DNA of 64,000 nt, taken from NCBI RefSeq assembly GCF_003477525.1, contig NZ_QUDO01000003.1:62001-126000 (forward strand), written 5' to 3'. A model generated the notes under the pieces. The model did not search any database, had not been told where the DNA came from, and was given only the letters and a program-made list of their open reading frames with translations. Made by a program: the position numbers and the translations under genes. Below, piece by piece: positions 55,618-64,000 of this stretch. The stretch's first letter is position 1. The number at the start of each line of letters is the position of its first letter. The stretch comes from Ruminococcus sp. AF41-9. GTDB lineage: Bacteria; Bacillota; Clostridia; Lachnospirales; Lachnospiraceae.

Positions 55618-56679
55618 TTACACAGTGATGTTCAGATTAATGTCTTCCATTACGTCCACCAATGTAGCGGATGCTGCCAGGAAAACCTTTTCGTCTGTAT
55701 ACTGTTTCTTGATTTCTGCCTCACTCATTGCTTCTGCTTCATCTCTTGTTACACCCTTGTTTTTAATGATATATTCCTTGATTGCATCAACATCCAGGTC
55801 AATTGTGTAACTCTCAATAATTCCATTTCTCTCCATTTCTGCCAGATAGGAATTAATTGCTGAAATAAGTAGGCACTTATTTGCATATGTATTCGGGTAT
55901 TTCCCGATATAATTGTCTTCTGCTAAAAGAACAAGGTCATCGTGGATCATGTCCATGCTTTCAACTACACGGATTTTTTTCCACGGGTTCCCTTTTCCTT
56001 TGCTAACTGTCTGTAATGAATTGACTCCCCGTCCCACTTTTACTTTTTCGCTATCATAATAAAGGACCAGTTTTCCTGCGTCAATTTCTGCGTCCAGTTC
56101 GGTTTTTTTCTTTTTCTCACACTCCGTTACATCATCGAGAATTGCGTATGTTGCAGAGCTCTTATTAGCTGTGCCGGCGAGCAGTCCTGCAATTCTTGAA
56201 CAGAAGGATTCTGCTGTATACTCTTTCTCACCAACTTTCACGCTGGCTGTAGCATAATTTATAATTCCTTCATCATCTGCTTCTGTTTCCGGAAGTACCG
56301 CTTTAACCTTATTTCGCTCATTACGCTGATCTTTTACCCATGTCACAATGGTCTCTGTCTGTGTGTCCGTCTTTGCTGTCGGACAGCACAGCCAGGTAAC
56401 CTTTTTGACTGCAAAATAATTCAACGCCGCTTCGTAATTCTCAGCGTCAGAACTAAGAACGTACAGCACGATTTTGGCAGGTGCTGTATCGTTCCCAACC
56501 AAGGCGAGTTTCACTTGCTCTTTATTTGCATCGCTCAGTTCTTCCGGAATATCTTTTTCTTTGTAAATCATAGCCGGATTTGTTGCCGGCACTTTCGCAT
56601 CTTTTACAATCATTCCCACTACGCCACGTTCAGATCTTCTGATTGAATTTCTTGCGGCCGCAGTAAAAATAATATTCAT
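55618..56679 (-). CDS. Tail sheath protein (XkdK-like)
   Basis: 353 aa. The start MNIIFTAAARNSIRRSERGV and the C-terminal GRGVNSLQTVSKGKGNPWKK to INLNITV fit phage tail sheath proteins, with the short, single-insertion layout of PBSX types. It contracts during infection. ATG overlaps the preceding stop (TAATG). Confidence 0.9.
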   Translation of the reverse strand: MNIIFTAAARNSIRRSERGVVGMIVKDAKVPATNPAMIYKEKDIPEELSDANKEQVKLALVGNDTAPAKIVLYVLSSDAENYEAALNYFAVKKVTWLCCPTAKTDTQTETIVTWVKDQRNERNKVKAVLPETEADDEGIINYATASVKVGEKEYTAESFCSRIAGLLAGTANKSSATYAILDDVTECEKKKKTELDAEIDAGKLVLYYDSEKVKVGRGVNSLQTVSKGKGNPWKKIRVVESMDMIHDDLVLLAEDNYIGKYPNTYANKCLLISAINSYLAEMERNGIIESYTIDLDVDAIKEYIIKNKGVTRDEAEAMSEAEIKKQYTDEKVFLAASATLVDVMEDINLNITV

Positions 56680-57134
56680 TACTGGTAATCCCCTTGTTTT
56701 ACCTCCTGTGATATTTTCAACTCTTCCATCAACTTGCTACTATCCGTTCTCGGCCTTCTTGGAATTACATCCCAGAACTCCACGTCAAACTGGCAGACTG
56801 GAATGTTTGCGTTTTCGCCCTGAAAGTTTAGATCCATGTTGCTTGTATTCAGTCTCCTGCTGCCAATCGTCAGCTTCTGCCCGAACATTTCTTCCATGGC
56901 TGCAAAAAAAGCCATCCCTTCTGCTTCATTTGTGTTCTTTTGAATAAAATCAATTTCCACTTCAACGTTCTTGTGGAATACGTTCTTTGTGGATTCAGAA
57001 AACGTCTGTGTTACATATACAAAAAAGGAAGGCCGCGTATAGCCTTCTACTGTGTCTGCTCCGTATATCTTCATATCCGGAAATCTTTCTTTCAAAGCGG
57101 AATTGACCGCTTTTTTTATTTCTTTAAGAGTCAA
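56679..57134 (-). CDS. Tail terminator-like protein (DUF6838 type)
   Basis: 151 aa. KAVNSALKERFPDMKIYGAD with GYTRPSFFVYV and a C-terminal FDVEFWDVIPRRPR recall phage tail terminator proteins that cap the tube. The place between HK97 gp10-like and sheath genes agrees. Family name from memory; fold assignment moderately sure. Confidence 0.7.
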   Translation of the reverse strand: MTLKEIKKAVNSALKERFPDMKIYGADTVEGYTRPSFFVYVTQTFSESTKNVFHKNVEVEIDFIQKNTNEAEGMAFFAAMEEMFGQKLTIGSRRLNTSNMDLNFQGENANIPVCQFDVEFWDVIPRRPRTDSSKLMEELKISQEVKQGDYQ

Positions 57135-57615
57135 TTCCTGCCTCCTTCAATATCTCGCCCAGCAGTTCCTGTCCGATCAACTCAGCGTGGTCTGCGCGCT
57201 GTGCCATATATTTTGCAACCGTCTTCTTGCCCTTGACTTCTCCAACTTTACGATTGCTTCCGATCATTCCCTTGCCTCTTTTGTTTTTCCTCTTATGAGT
57301 TACCATATCATGACCAAGCTCATAAAGATGGTAATGTGGAGCTGAAGATGTTACTGCAACCGTCATTTTGCTTCCAGAGCGAATTACTTTTCCCTGGCGG
57401 AAGCTCTTCGCTAATGGCTTGGGCTTTTCTTCACTTTTGGGCCTAATATAATGGTGTCCTTCTGCCTCTGAATTCACTCTGCCTTTCAAATCCTTGGCGA
57501 TATTTCGTGCTTCTTTTTTTAAAACTTTTTCTGCAGATGCTGGATATTGTTTTGCTGTACTTTCCATTGCTTTAATCAATTCAGAGGCGTCGAAGTCAAA
57601 GCTGATACTTGACAT
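57124..57615 (-). CDS. HK97 gp10-family head-tail joining protein
   Basis: 163 aa from ATG 57615 (MSSISFDFDASELIKAMEST), preceded by AGGAGG; the frame is open 16 codons further without a ribosome site. Basic, with SAPHYHLYELGHDMVTHKRK, the region conserved in gp10-like proteins. Confidence 0.8.
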   Translation of the reverse strand: MSSISFDFDASELIKAMESTAKQYPASAEKVLKKEARNIAKDLKGRVNSEAEGHHYIRPKSEEKPKPLAKSFRQGKVIRSGSKMTVAVTSSAPHYHLYELGHDMVTHKRKNKRGKGMIGSNRKVGEVKGKKTVAKYMAQRADHAELIGQELLGEILKEAGIDS

Positions 57616-57940
57616 CTTCGAACACCTCCTCACACTGAATTTCCAGCAGCTCCCTGGCATCATTTACATCCAGCGGAGGACCGGCAATCGCATATGTATG
57701 TCCTTTATACAGGATCCTCATATCTGTTGTTATGTCTTCCCTGTATCTGACATATATACGATGCGTAACCTCTGGCTTTAGTTTCCCCATGAAGTTATAT
57801 TCTGAAGATTTATATGGCTTTACAGTTCCCCAGACAGTTTTGTAATTCTTCCACTCTGATTTATCCTGTCCCATATCGTCTTCTTTTGCTTCAAGGCGTT
57901 GAAAAATAATGCATCTGTTCAGTTTTCCTGTATAAATCAT
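57596..57940 (-). CDS. Head closure / head-tail adaptor protein
   Basis: 114 aa. MIYTGKLNRCIIFQRLEAKE, WGTVKPYKSSEYNF, and HRIYVRYREDITTDMRILY are the pattern of SPP1 gp16-like head closure proteins. Overlaps the next gene by 20 bp. Confidence 0.82.
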   Translation of the reverse strand: MIYTGKLNRCIIFQRLEAKEDDMGQDKSEWKNYKTVWGTVKPYKSSEYNFMGKLKPEVTHRIYVRYREDITTDMRILYKGHTYAIAGPPLDVNDARELLEIQCEEVFEDVKYQL

Positions 57941-57949
57941 CTGATCACC

Positions 57950-58246
57950 TCACAAGAAGTTTACGCAATACATTCCCAGGATAGTCTCTGCCGTTTTGTT
58001 CATGATATTTTTATCTACCTGCAGCTGCCGGTTATCGTACATGTCAGCAATCAGCATGAGGACTGCGATCGTAATATCCTCATGCTGATCCAGCTGCTCC
58101 TCTGTAAGTCCTGTGTATCCTTTGCAGTATTCTACAGCTGCAGTTTTCATGGTCAGGATTTCTCTGTTGTCAGCCTCTTCCATCTCTTTCGGATCTTCCC
58201 GGATGTGCTGCCATATATCTGCAGTGGTCATTTCACTAATCTTCAT
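57950..58246 (-). CDS. Head-tail connector protein (gp6-like)
   Basis: 98 aa, all helical. AAVEYCKGYTGLTEEQLDQH and TIAVLMLIADMYDNRQLQVD match the gp6/DUF3199-type connector that binds the portal. First gene after the capsid gene. Confidence 0.85.
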   Translation of the reverse strand: MKISEMTTADIWQHIREDPKEMEEADNREILTMKTAAVEYCKGYTGLTEEQLDQHEDITIAVLMLIADMYDNRQLQVDKNIMNKTAETILGMYCVNFL

Positions 58247-58259
58247 ATTCTAACCTCAT

Positions 58260-58273
58260 TTGCGCCGGCGCAA
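58260..58273. repeat. 14-bp G+C palindrome TTGCGCCGGCGCAA, copy 2
   Basis: Identical to the copy at 44.44 kb, located immediately after the capsid stop and before the connector gene. Confidence 0.75.
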
Positions 58274-58274
58274 T

Positions 58275-59485
58275 TCACGCAGATGCCATAGTTAATTTTG
58301 CAATCTTCTGTGCATCCTCTACCTTTGTATCAATTTCCATCCAGGCTACTACGCCAACCGCATGCTGTGTTGCGTATTTTTCCCTCAGTACTTCGATATT
58401 TGCATCTTCCGCTACTTTTACCGCTAATCCGGAGAAATCGCCGTAATAAACAGTGACAGCCTCTGCTCCATCTTCGGCATTGCATCAGAGCAGTATACGT
58501 CTTTTCCCAGAAGAGTGTATCCCCATCTGGCTGAAACATCTCTGTTCAAAAGATAATTTCCGTCGTTATCTTTTAATTTTCTGATCGCTGTTCTGGTTGC
58601 TTTGTTCATGATCCAGATAGCTCCGGACTGATAAGTATCCGGAATGGACTCCTGTACATCGATCAGTTCATCAGCTGTGACTTTTGCTGCTGCCGCCGCT
58701 GTAGTGCCACGAGTAACTTTTGTGAGTCCTTCTGCTTTTCCAGTTGTTCCGATCAGGCATTCATGTTCGATAAATATGGAAATCGCTTTCGCCATGTACT
58801 GAATAATTTTATTCAATACATCGAATCCGCTGTTGTTGATCAATTTCTTTGAAATTACAGTAAGTGCTCCTGCAAGGAAACCGCTCAGAGAAATGCTCTT
58901 GAATGTTCCGGATGTGCTTGTAAGTTCTGTAAACTCATCTGCGTATGCCATCTTAATAGAACTGGTGTCTTCATCATAAAATGGAATACTGATGGTTCCT
59001 CCGATGTTATATCTATCTGCCATACTGTAAATCGGGCAGATTTCTACTACTTTTTCAATGATCTTGTTTACGATTGAAGACGGGATCACCGCACCATTGT
59101 CTGTATAGGTAAGGTTTGTAGCTCTCTCATTGGTAATTGTACCTCTTATATAATCTACAAATGCTCTCTCTTCTACGGTCAGGGTGTCGCCTTTCTCCTT
59201 ACCTTCCTTCTTCGGATTTCCAAGATTTCTGGCTCTTTCTTTTGCTTCGATTGTCTTGTCAATGGCATTGATTTCTTTTTCAATCTCATCAAAACGAGTC
59301 TGTTCTGTTTCTTCGAAGGCTCTCTGTTCTTCCTGTGCTTTGTTCAGGATTCCTTCCATCTCTTCCACGAGAGCAGTTCTTTTTTCCTCCAGGCTTTTTA
59401 ATTCCTCTGCTCTTATCTGCAGATATCTTCTGGCAGCTACTCTGAATGCTTTTTTATTTGTGATTTTTCTTTTATGACTCTTCCT
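58275..59485 (-). CDS. Major capsid protein (HK97 fold), frame broken and start codon atypical
   Basis: About 403 aa when joined. The N-terminal ~100 residues are the coiled-coil delta domain (LKSLEEKRTALVEEMEGILN), followed by the HK97 fold (NGAVIPSSIVNKIIEKVVEI; GAIWIMNKATRTAIRKL). Frame 1 stops at 58424; a shift near 58480 (SDAMP) opens EDGAEAVTVYYGDFSGLAVK to the stop at 58277-58275, the normal end of the family. A lost C in a CCC run explains it. The first standard start in frame is GTG 59368, inside the delta domain; AGG at 59485 stands where ATG is expected, overlapping the protease stop. Confidence 0.88.
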
Positions 59486-60072
59486 TATTTATTTCCTCCT
59501 AATCGTCTGATTGTCTCTTCATACTTTGAGTAATCAATTTTTTCTTCCGGTTTATTTGAGACTACCCTGGTTTCCAAAGTTCTTACTTCCAGAACTTCAT
59601 TTCCGTCTGCACGCATCTCTATTGATGTGCTTGCATAACATGGGACTTTTCGGTTGTCAATGATCGACACCTCTTTCAAATCCATGTCTTCCACAAATCT
59701 GCGTTTCAGGCCGGAATCTGTATCCTCTTCTTTGGCTGCTCTCTCAATAAATCCAAAGGACCAGCCTCTGAGCTCACCTTTTTTCGCTTTTTCGATCACT
59801 TCTGCATCTGTGATTTCCGCAATCGCCCGAAGTCCAATATTATCTTCAAACAGCTGAAGGTTTGTTTTGGTACTTCCAAGTTCCCTGCTATAATCATGGT
59901 TTAACAGGATCTTGATCTCATCAGCACGTGAGATCGCCCTTTCAAAAGCTCCCGGGACGATCTGCTCAATGAACTGTGTCCCGCTTCTGTCCCGGATGGG
60001 TCTGCTGTCTCTTGCAACCGCGTTTACATATCCATCAATTGTGACAGACTGTTCTCTGATCTCGATTCTCCT
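59485..60072 (-). CDS. HK97-family prohead protease, atypical start codon
   Basis: About 195 aa. The frame includes IEIREQSVTIDGYVNAVARD, LLNHDYSRELGSTK (catalytic His region) and ELRGWSFGFIERA (catalytic Ser region) of the U35 protease family. It cleaves the capsid delta domain. The first standard start in frame, GTG 59799, would delete the His motif. AGG at 60072 (TAAGG overlapping the portal stop) stands where ATG should be, nine bases after GGGAGG. Confidence 0.87.
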   Translation of the reverse strand, partial: RRIEIREQSVTIDGYVNAVARDSRPIRDRSGTQFIEQIVPGAFERAISRADEIKILLNHDYSRELGSTKTNLQLFEDNIGLRAIAEITDAEVIEKAKKGELRGWSFGFIERAAKEEDTDSGLKRRFVEDMDLKEVSIIDNRKVPCYASTSIEMRADGNEVLEVRTLETRVVSNKPEEKIDYSKYEETIRRLGGNK

Positions 60073-61283
60073 TACTCATCGCCTCCCTCTTTTAATCTTT
60101 CCAAGTCTAATGTTTTGCTTGTATTAAGCACGATCACTTTGTTACTCTCCGGATCATATAATCCGTCCTGAAGCCCTAATTTAATGAATTTCATTCCCAG
60201 TGGTGGCATATTTTCCTTCTTTCTGACCTCATCTGTCTGAAGGAATCCTTTTTCTATTCCGATGCTGTATGCGCTGTATCGTTTGTCGATGTCGCCTTTA
60301 ATCAGTTCAGATATATCAAAATCAAAGAAATATGTCTGTTTTTCCGATTCAAGCAACATTGCTCTGTTTAACGCAGTCCGAAATTCTGCCAGCAGGTTTG
60401 ATAATTCATATTTTATGAAATTCTTTTCATCCTGTTCACCGGAATTTCCATTCAAAAGTGATGGTGGAATCCCCATGACCTTGCAAATCTCATCACCGTT
60501 TGTCTTTTTATTCTCATTCAACTGCATTTCTACAGATGTGTTGGATGCTTCCTGGAAGTCAAGTCCTTCATTTAAAATTACAACACTCTCCGTGTTGTTT
60601 GAATACAGATTTCTCCAAGCATCTTTCAGAGCATCAATCGCTGTCTGTGATAATTTTCGCGGAGATTTTATGAAACCTTTCTTATTTCCGCCTGTTGATA
60701 CAAGGGTTTCCTCAAACTTCAGTGAATTATATGCTACTCTTAAAAGCCTCTCATTCTCTTCTATGATGCTCTTTCCTTTCGCCCCGTTCTCTGTATTTCT
60801 GAGAAGTCGTATGAACTGATAAGGTTTATAGGTGTTTCCCTGCACCAGGATATCGTAATCTTTAAAGATCACATCCGGATTCTCGTTGAAGCTTATGTTC
60901 TTTTCCGATACATACCGGAGAGAACGTATTTCATTTTTGACTTTATCTATAAAAATATAGCCGCCCCGTCCAAGAAAATAATCCAAAATAACTGCCCGTT
61001 TCATCTGATAGGCATCCAGTGTATCCCCTGTTTCGGAATTCAGCAGAACTATTCTGTTATCATCCAGGACTTCTGTTATCCGGTTCGTTTCCCGTTTGTA
61101 CATCCTGATTGGAACTGCTGCCACCGTCCCTGCGATTTTATTTAAGCATCCCGCCAAAGATGGGATATTCACAGCTCTCTCCCGTCCAACAGACTCTCCT
61201 GACAGCCACGCTCTCAAAATCGCCGCGTCCACTTCCGGCTCCTGTGCCGGATCTGCTCTCTTTTTTCGTTTCCAAATTCCCAT
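60072..61283 (-). CDS. Phage portal protein (HK97 type)
   Basis: 403 aa from ATG 61283 (MGIWKRKKRADPAQ), preceded by AGGAGG. Conserved stretches: IPSLAGCLNKIAGTVAAVPI, LLRNTENGAKGKSIIEENER and CKVMGIPPSLLNGNSGEQDE. The dodecameric portal is the DNA entry point of the head. The open frame upstream to 61361 lies in the terminase end and is not coding. Confidence 0.93.
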   Translation of the reverse strand: MGIWKRKKRADPAQEPEVDAAILRAWLSGESVGRERAVNIPSLAGCLNKIAGTVAAVPIRMYKRETNRITEVLDDNRIVLLNSETGDTLDAYQMKRAVILDYFLGRGGYIFIDKVKNEIRSLRYVSEKNISFNENPDVIFKDYDILVQGNTYKPYQFIRLLRNTENGAKGKSIIEENERLLRVAYNSLKFEETLVSTGGNKKGFIKSPRKLSQTAIDALKDAWRNLYSNNTESVVILNEGLDFQEASNTSVEMQLNENKKTNGDEICKVMGIPPSLLNGNSGEQDEKNFIKYELSNLLAEFRTALNRAMLLESEKQTYFFDFDISELIKGDIDKRYSAYSIGIEKGFLQTDEVRKKENMPPLGMKFIKLGLQDGLYDPESNKVIVLNTSKTLDLERLKEGGDE

Positions 61284-61296
61284 TTTTCTGGTCCTC

Positions 61297-62988
61297 CTAT
61301 GCTGTTTGTGCAACAAAACTGTCGTCATTAAGTAAATACTGCTGTAAGAGGTACATTGCATTGATCAAAGCAACTACCTCATCCACTTTTCCTGTTGATT
61401 TCTTTTTGTTAACATATTTATTCAGGTTTGTATCTTCTGTACATCTTGCATTCTGGAAATTAATCTCCAGAAGCCTGTTTTCTTCGTACCTGAAGTGTTG
61501 CTGTAAGATTACCTCTTTCAGCCATTTTGTCGGCTGGTGTAGGACCGAGCTGTGCTGTTTGATTTCTACACACTCCAGACCTTCTGCTTCCATCTTCTGT
61601 ACGCTGGATATCGCATTGTATCGGTCATATCCAACTTGTTCTACAGTCACACCGTATCTTTCTTCCAGTGCATGTATCACGTAATCTTCCACAACGCTGT
61701 AATCAATCACTTCTTCCCCACATGCGATGCACTCGCCTTTATTGATCAACCTCTGGTAATCCACATGTTCCTTCTGTGTCTTTATAGCAGTTTTATCTGT
61801 TGGGATAAATCCCATTACCTTTGCGTAAACGAATCCGTCTTCTTCTGTCACCATCGCTACTGCAGTATTGTCATCCGTCTGTGAAAGATCCACGCCCACC
61901 CATACCCGGCGGCCAATCCACCACTGTGAATCCAATTCCGTTTTACACAATTTTACTTTCTGGATATCAATGTATCCTTCAACTCCAAGTCCTTTGTAAA
62001 GGATATTGTTGTGTTTGCAGAGATAGTTTTCCCTTTTATTCTCATAGAGTATTGCCAGGGTACGTTTCTTTTTTATCTCATCAAAGATATATTTGTGGGA
62101 TACTGCTACCGGATTGCTCTGATATATGGCTCTGTCGTCTTTCTGCCAGACTTCTCCCTGTTTCAGATCGTCGTCAGGCTCGTAAAGCAACGCAAAATAC
62201 CTCCGGTCATCAAGTAGACCGTCCAGGGTCTTTTTCGCAATGTCTATTTCATCGATCATCACATTGTTATCATTCGGATATTGTGTACTGATAATAATCC
62301 CAAGTTTGTTAAACAGTGTGATCTGTGATGATCTCATCGCTTCTACGGGATAATCGTCCAATGCTCCTGCTTCATCCGCAAGATAAGCATTTGCCAGTTT
62401 TCCATCCATACCGTCCTGACTATATGCGAGCGGTGTGTATTCATTTTCGTTAAGTAGACATATAATCTGGCTTCTGAGAATCTTAAACGCCGGTTCGTCT
62501 TCATCGTACAATGCCGGAGAAACTTTTATGATCTTGCGGATCGCGTTCTTCAGCTCCGATGACAACTGTAAATCCGGTGCAACAGAAAAGAACCGGGAAA
62601 AATCCGGTTCCGTAAGCATCAGCAGAATGAATATTACTGCTGAATTGAAGGTTTTGAAGTTTTTTCGTGCTATCTCAAGCAAAATCGTCACATAAAACCG
62701 GCTCTTCTGTTCTGAATTTTTGCAATATGTACACAGACCAGCCACAATCATAAGCCATGCGTAATCTTCCAAGCCGTCATAAATACTGCATCTAAGATCC
62801 GGGTGGACCATTAATTTTAACAATTTGCATACTTTCTCGTACTCCTCTTCATCTACATAAGCATCTGCATCGTATCCGTCTGCAATATACAGCCAGCTCT
62901 CAGCCTGTTTTTTCACATATTCAGGAACTTTTCTCTCCTGCTCTGTCACACACCACAGAGCGTACTTATACGCTTTTCCATCTTTCAT
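61297..62988 (-). CDS. Terminase large subunit
   Basis: 563 aa. ATPase motif region EIARKNFKTFNSAVIFILLM near residue 108 (Walker A-like with Phe where Gly or Ala is common), Walker B region LANAYLADEAGALDD, and the nuclease domain starting GVDLSQTDDNTAVAMV with later acidic residues (STGKVDEVVALINA). It packages DNA together with the small subunit. Four-base overlap (ATGA) with the small subunit gene. Confidence 0.92.
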   Translation of the reverse strand: MKDGKAYKYALWCVTEQERKVPEYVKKQAESWLYIADGYDADAYVDEEEYEKVCKLLKLMVHPDLRCSIYDGLEDYAWLMIVAGLCTYCKNSEQKSRFYVTILLEIARKNFKTFNSAVIFILLMLTEPDFSRFFSVAPDLQLSSELKNAIRKIIKVSPALYDEDEPAFKILRSQIICLLNENEYTPLAYSQDGMDGKLANAYLADEAGALDDYPVEAMRSSQITLFNKLGIIISTQYPNDNNVMIDEIDIAKKTLDGLLDDRRYFALLYEPDDDLKQGEVWQKDDRAIYQSNPVAVSHKYIFDEIKKKRTLAILYENKRENYLCKHNNILYKGLGVEGYIDIQKVKLCKTELDSQWWIGRRVWVGVDLSQTDDNTAVAMVTEEDGFVYAKVMGFIPTDKTAIKTQKEHVDYQRLINKGECIACGEEVIDYSVVEDYVIHALEERYGVTVEQVGYDRYNAISSVQKMEAEGLECVEIKQHSSVLHQPTKWLKEVILQQHFRYEENRLLEINFQNARCTEDTNLNKYVNKKKSTGKVDEVVALINAMYLLQQYLLNDDSFVAQTA

Positions 62989-63533
62989 TTACTTAACGCT
63001 TCTTTCAATGGATTCACCTTCTTTTCCGGTTTCTTCGGAACAGATCTGAGAGATGCGGCAATCGTCATGATATTTTCTTTTTCGATGTCTGACAGCATTT
63101 TTCTTTTTGACTGGACCTGGCGATCCAGAGAGACCAGATTCTTCTGCATGGATGCTTCAATGCCGTAATATTCTCTCGGAGTCATTTCCTCATGGATGAG
63201 GAGATCTTCTTTTGCATCCTGAAATTCGCATAACTGCTGATAGAAACGTTCTCTTTTTTCTTCAAATTCTTTTGTTTCTGCATATAGAACACAGTATCTG
63301 TTGATCACTGCACCGTACATATCATCAAACTTGTCAATTTTTTGCAGTAGCTTTTTTAGGCGAAGAAATTCTTTGTGTGCTGTTTCATTATCCTTTACTT
63401 CCTGGCGTTCTTTCAGAGTAATACCTGTAAGCAATGCTTTTTCTCCCTGTTCCCGCTGCCGAAGCTCTTTCTTTGTCCGGTGTGATTTTTTCTCCAATCG
63501 GATAATATCCGCAGTCTTTGGTGGTGTTGGCAT
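62985..63533 (-). CDS. Terminase small subunit (P27 family)
   Basis: 182 aa, basic and helical. The start MPTPPKTADIIRLEKKSHRT with TGITLKERQEVKDNETAHKE and the C-terminal SDIEKENIMTIAASLRSVPK fit P27-type small terminases that recognise the packaging site. GGAGG precedes the ATG. It lies between HNH and the large subunit, as in HK97-like phages. Confidence 0.85.
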   Translation of the reverse strand: MPTPPKTADIIRLEKKSHRTKKELRQREQGEKALLTGITLKERQEVKDNETAHKEFLRLKKLLQKIDKFDDMYGAVINRYCVLYAETKEFEEKRERFYQQLCEFQDAKEDLLIHEEMTPREYYGIEASMQKNLVSLDRQVQSKRKMLSDIEKENIMTIAASLRSVPKKPEKKVNPLKEALSK

Positions 63534-63647
63534 TTCTTTCTCCTCCTTCCAAAATTAAAAAGCTGATGTGGGAATATTTTGTGTATCATGGGGCATATGT
63601 GGTCGTGAGACTTCTGCGTTTTTTCATTTTCACAGACCGGGGGGGGA
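63534..63647. other. HNH-terS gap with G8 run, candidate cos region
   Basis: This 114-bp gap holds ACCGGGGGGGG (eight Gs at 63639-63646) next to the HNH stop. In HNH-carrying HK97-like phages the cohesive-end site lies here. No repeats typical of cos could be confirmed by eye. Confidence 0.4.
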
Positions 63648-64000
63648 TTATTTGAGGTCCTCCTGCCGCCTTGCAAGCTCCATCAGCTCCATCCGTGGTA
63701 TCTTCCCAGCTTCTGCCATCTCATGATGCCTGCTACACAAAGAGATAAGATTGCTGTTGTCTAATCTTTTGTCCCAGTCTTCTGATACCGGAACAATGTG
63801 GTGCACTTCTATCTCCCTATTATTATACTGCCGTGTAGTTCCATATAATTTTCTTATACAGATCTGGCACAGATAGTTATCACGTGTCCTGATATCCAAG
63901 CTCTTTCTCTTCCATGCTTCTGTGCTCCTGAAACTGTTCTGCTTTGTTCGTGTCTTTCTGCGTACAGGTTTCTCGCTGCACTGATATTTACTGTCATGAA
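63648..64000 (-). CDS. HNH endonuclease (N-terminus outside window)
   Basis: At least 116 codons are open to the window edge; the first in-frame TTG at 63899 is unlikely to be the start because AWKRKS and more basic residues precede it in frame. The domain shows RTRDNYLCQICI, EVHHIVPVSEDWDKRLDNSN, and LISLCSRHHEMAE, the HNH core with its zinc Cys residues. Such phage HNH enzymes stimulate terminase cleavage at cos. Confidence 0.88.
   Translation of the reverse strand, partial: HDSKYQCSEKPVRRKTRTKQNSFRSTEAWKRKSLDIRTRDNYLCQICIRKLYGTTRQYNNREIEVHHIVPVSEDWDKRLDNSNLISLCSRHHEMAEAGKIPRMELMELARRQEDLK

Larger units (their letters stand above)
41595..64000 (-). mobile_element. Prophage (contractile tail, HK97-type head), right part outside the window
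   Basis: A continuous minus-strand run of phage modules: HNH and terminases, portal, protease, capsid, head-tail connectors, sheath and tube, tape measure, LysM/hub/baseplate genes of the PBSX Xkd type, fibre, holin and endolysin. Many genes overlap by ATGA or TAATG. The lysis end abuts interrupted cotJC. Integrase, repressor and replication genes must lie beyond 64000. The phage carries several frame breaks and four odd start codons, so it may be defective. Confidence 0.95.

Overview
The window looks like a chromosome segment of a spore-forming member of the Clostridia, most likely a Lachnospiraceae-type gut anaerobe. The basis is the recN-argR-nadK-tlyA-dxs-ispA-xseBA-nusB gene order, a complete spoIIIA operon, an acpP-fabD-fabG-fabF-accB-fabZ-accC-accDA operon with a fused carboxyltransferase, moderate G+C, and almost all genes on the minus strand. 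No tRNA, rRNA or CRISPR was seen.

Layout. 1-9.5 kb: spoIVB (partial), recN, argR, nadK, tlyA, dxs, ispA, xseB, xseA, nusB and an Asp23-family gene. 9.5-11.1 kb: prfC. 11.3-16.7 kb: spoIIIAA to spoIIIAH. 16.9-22 kb: a membrane-anchored beta-propeller-like protein, a phosphopantetheinyl transferase, a UvrD-type helicase and gltX. 22.1-23.9 kb: a DUF1016 nuclease gene bracketed by two inverted ~215-bp palindromic elements that share a 71-nt core. 23.9-31.9 kb: fatty acid synthesis, with two FabT-like operators. 31.9-33.1 kb: ftsW-type gene. 33.3-39.9 kb: a TetR-controlled pair made of an MMPL transporter and a secreted LxxG-repeat protein. 40-41.6 kb: an MBL-fold hydrolase and the 3' part of cotJC.

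From about 41.6 kb to the window end lies a contractile-tail (PBSX/Xkd-like) prophage with HK97-type head genes. Read in its own direction it runs HNH, small and large terminase, portal, protease, capsid, connectors, sheath, tube, chaperone with a programmed -1 frameshift, tape measure, hub and baseplate genes, tail fibre, holin, antirepressor, endolysin. It ends inside cotJC, so a spore-coat gene is interrupted, as in known sporulation-gene intervening elements. The tail fibre has a C-type-lectin-like, adenine-poor, G+C-rich stretch resembling the variable region of a diversity-generating retroelement. Directly upstream sit an Avd-like gene and a short gene resembling the C-terminal end of a retroelement reverse transcriptase. 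No complete reverse transcriptase or template repeat is in the window.

Caution: at least seven genes, including nadK, accDA, ftsW and the capsid gene, need a single small indel to read through. Four phage genes have AGG where ATG is expected. Sequence error must be excluded before these are interpreted biologically.
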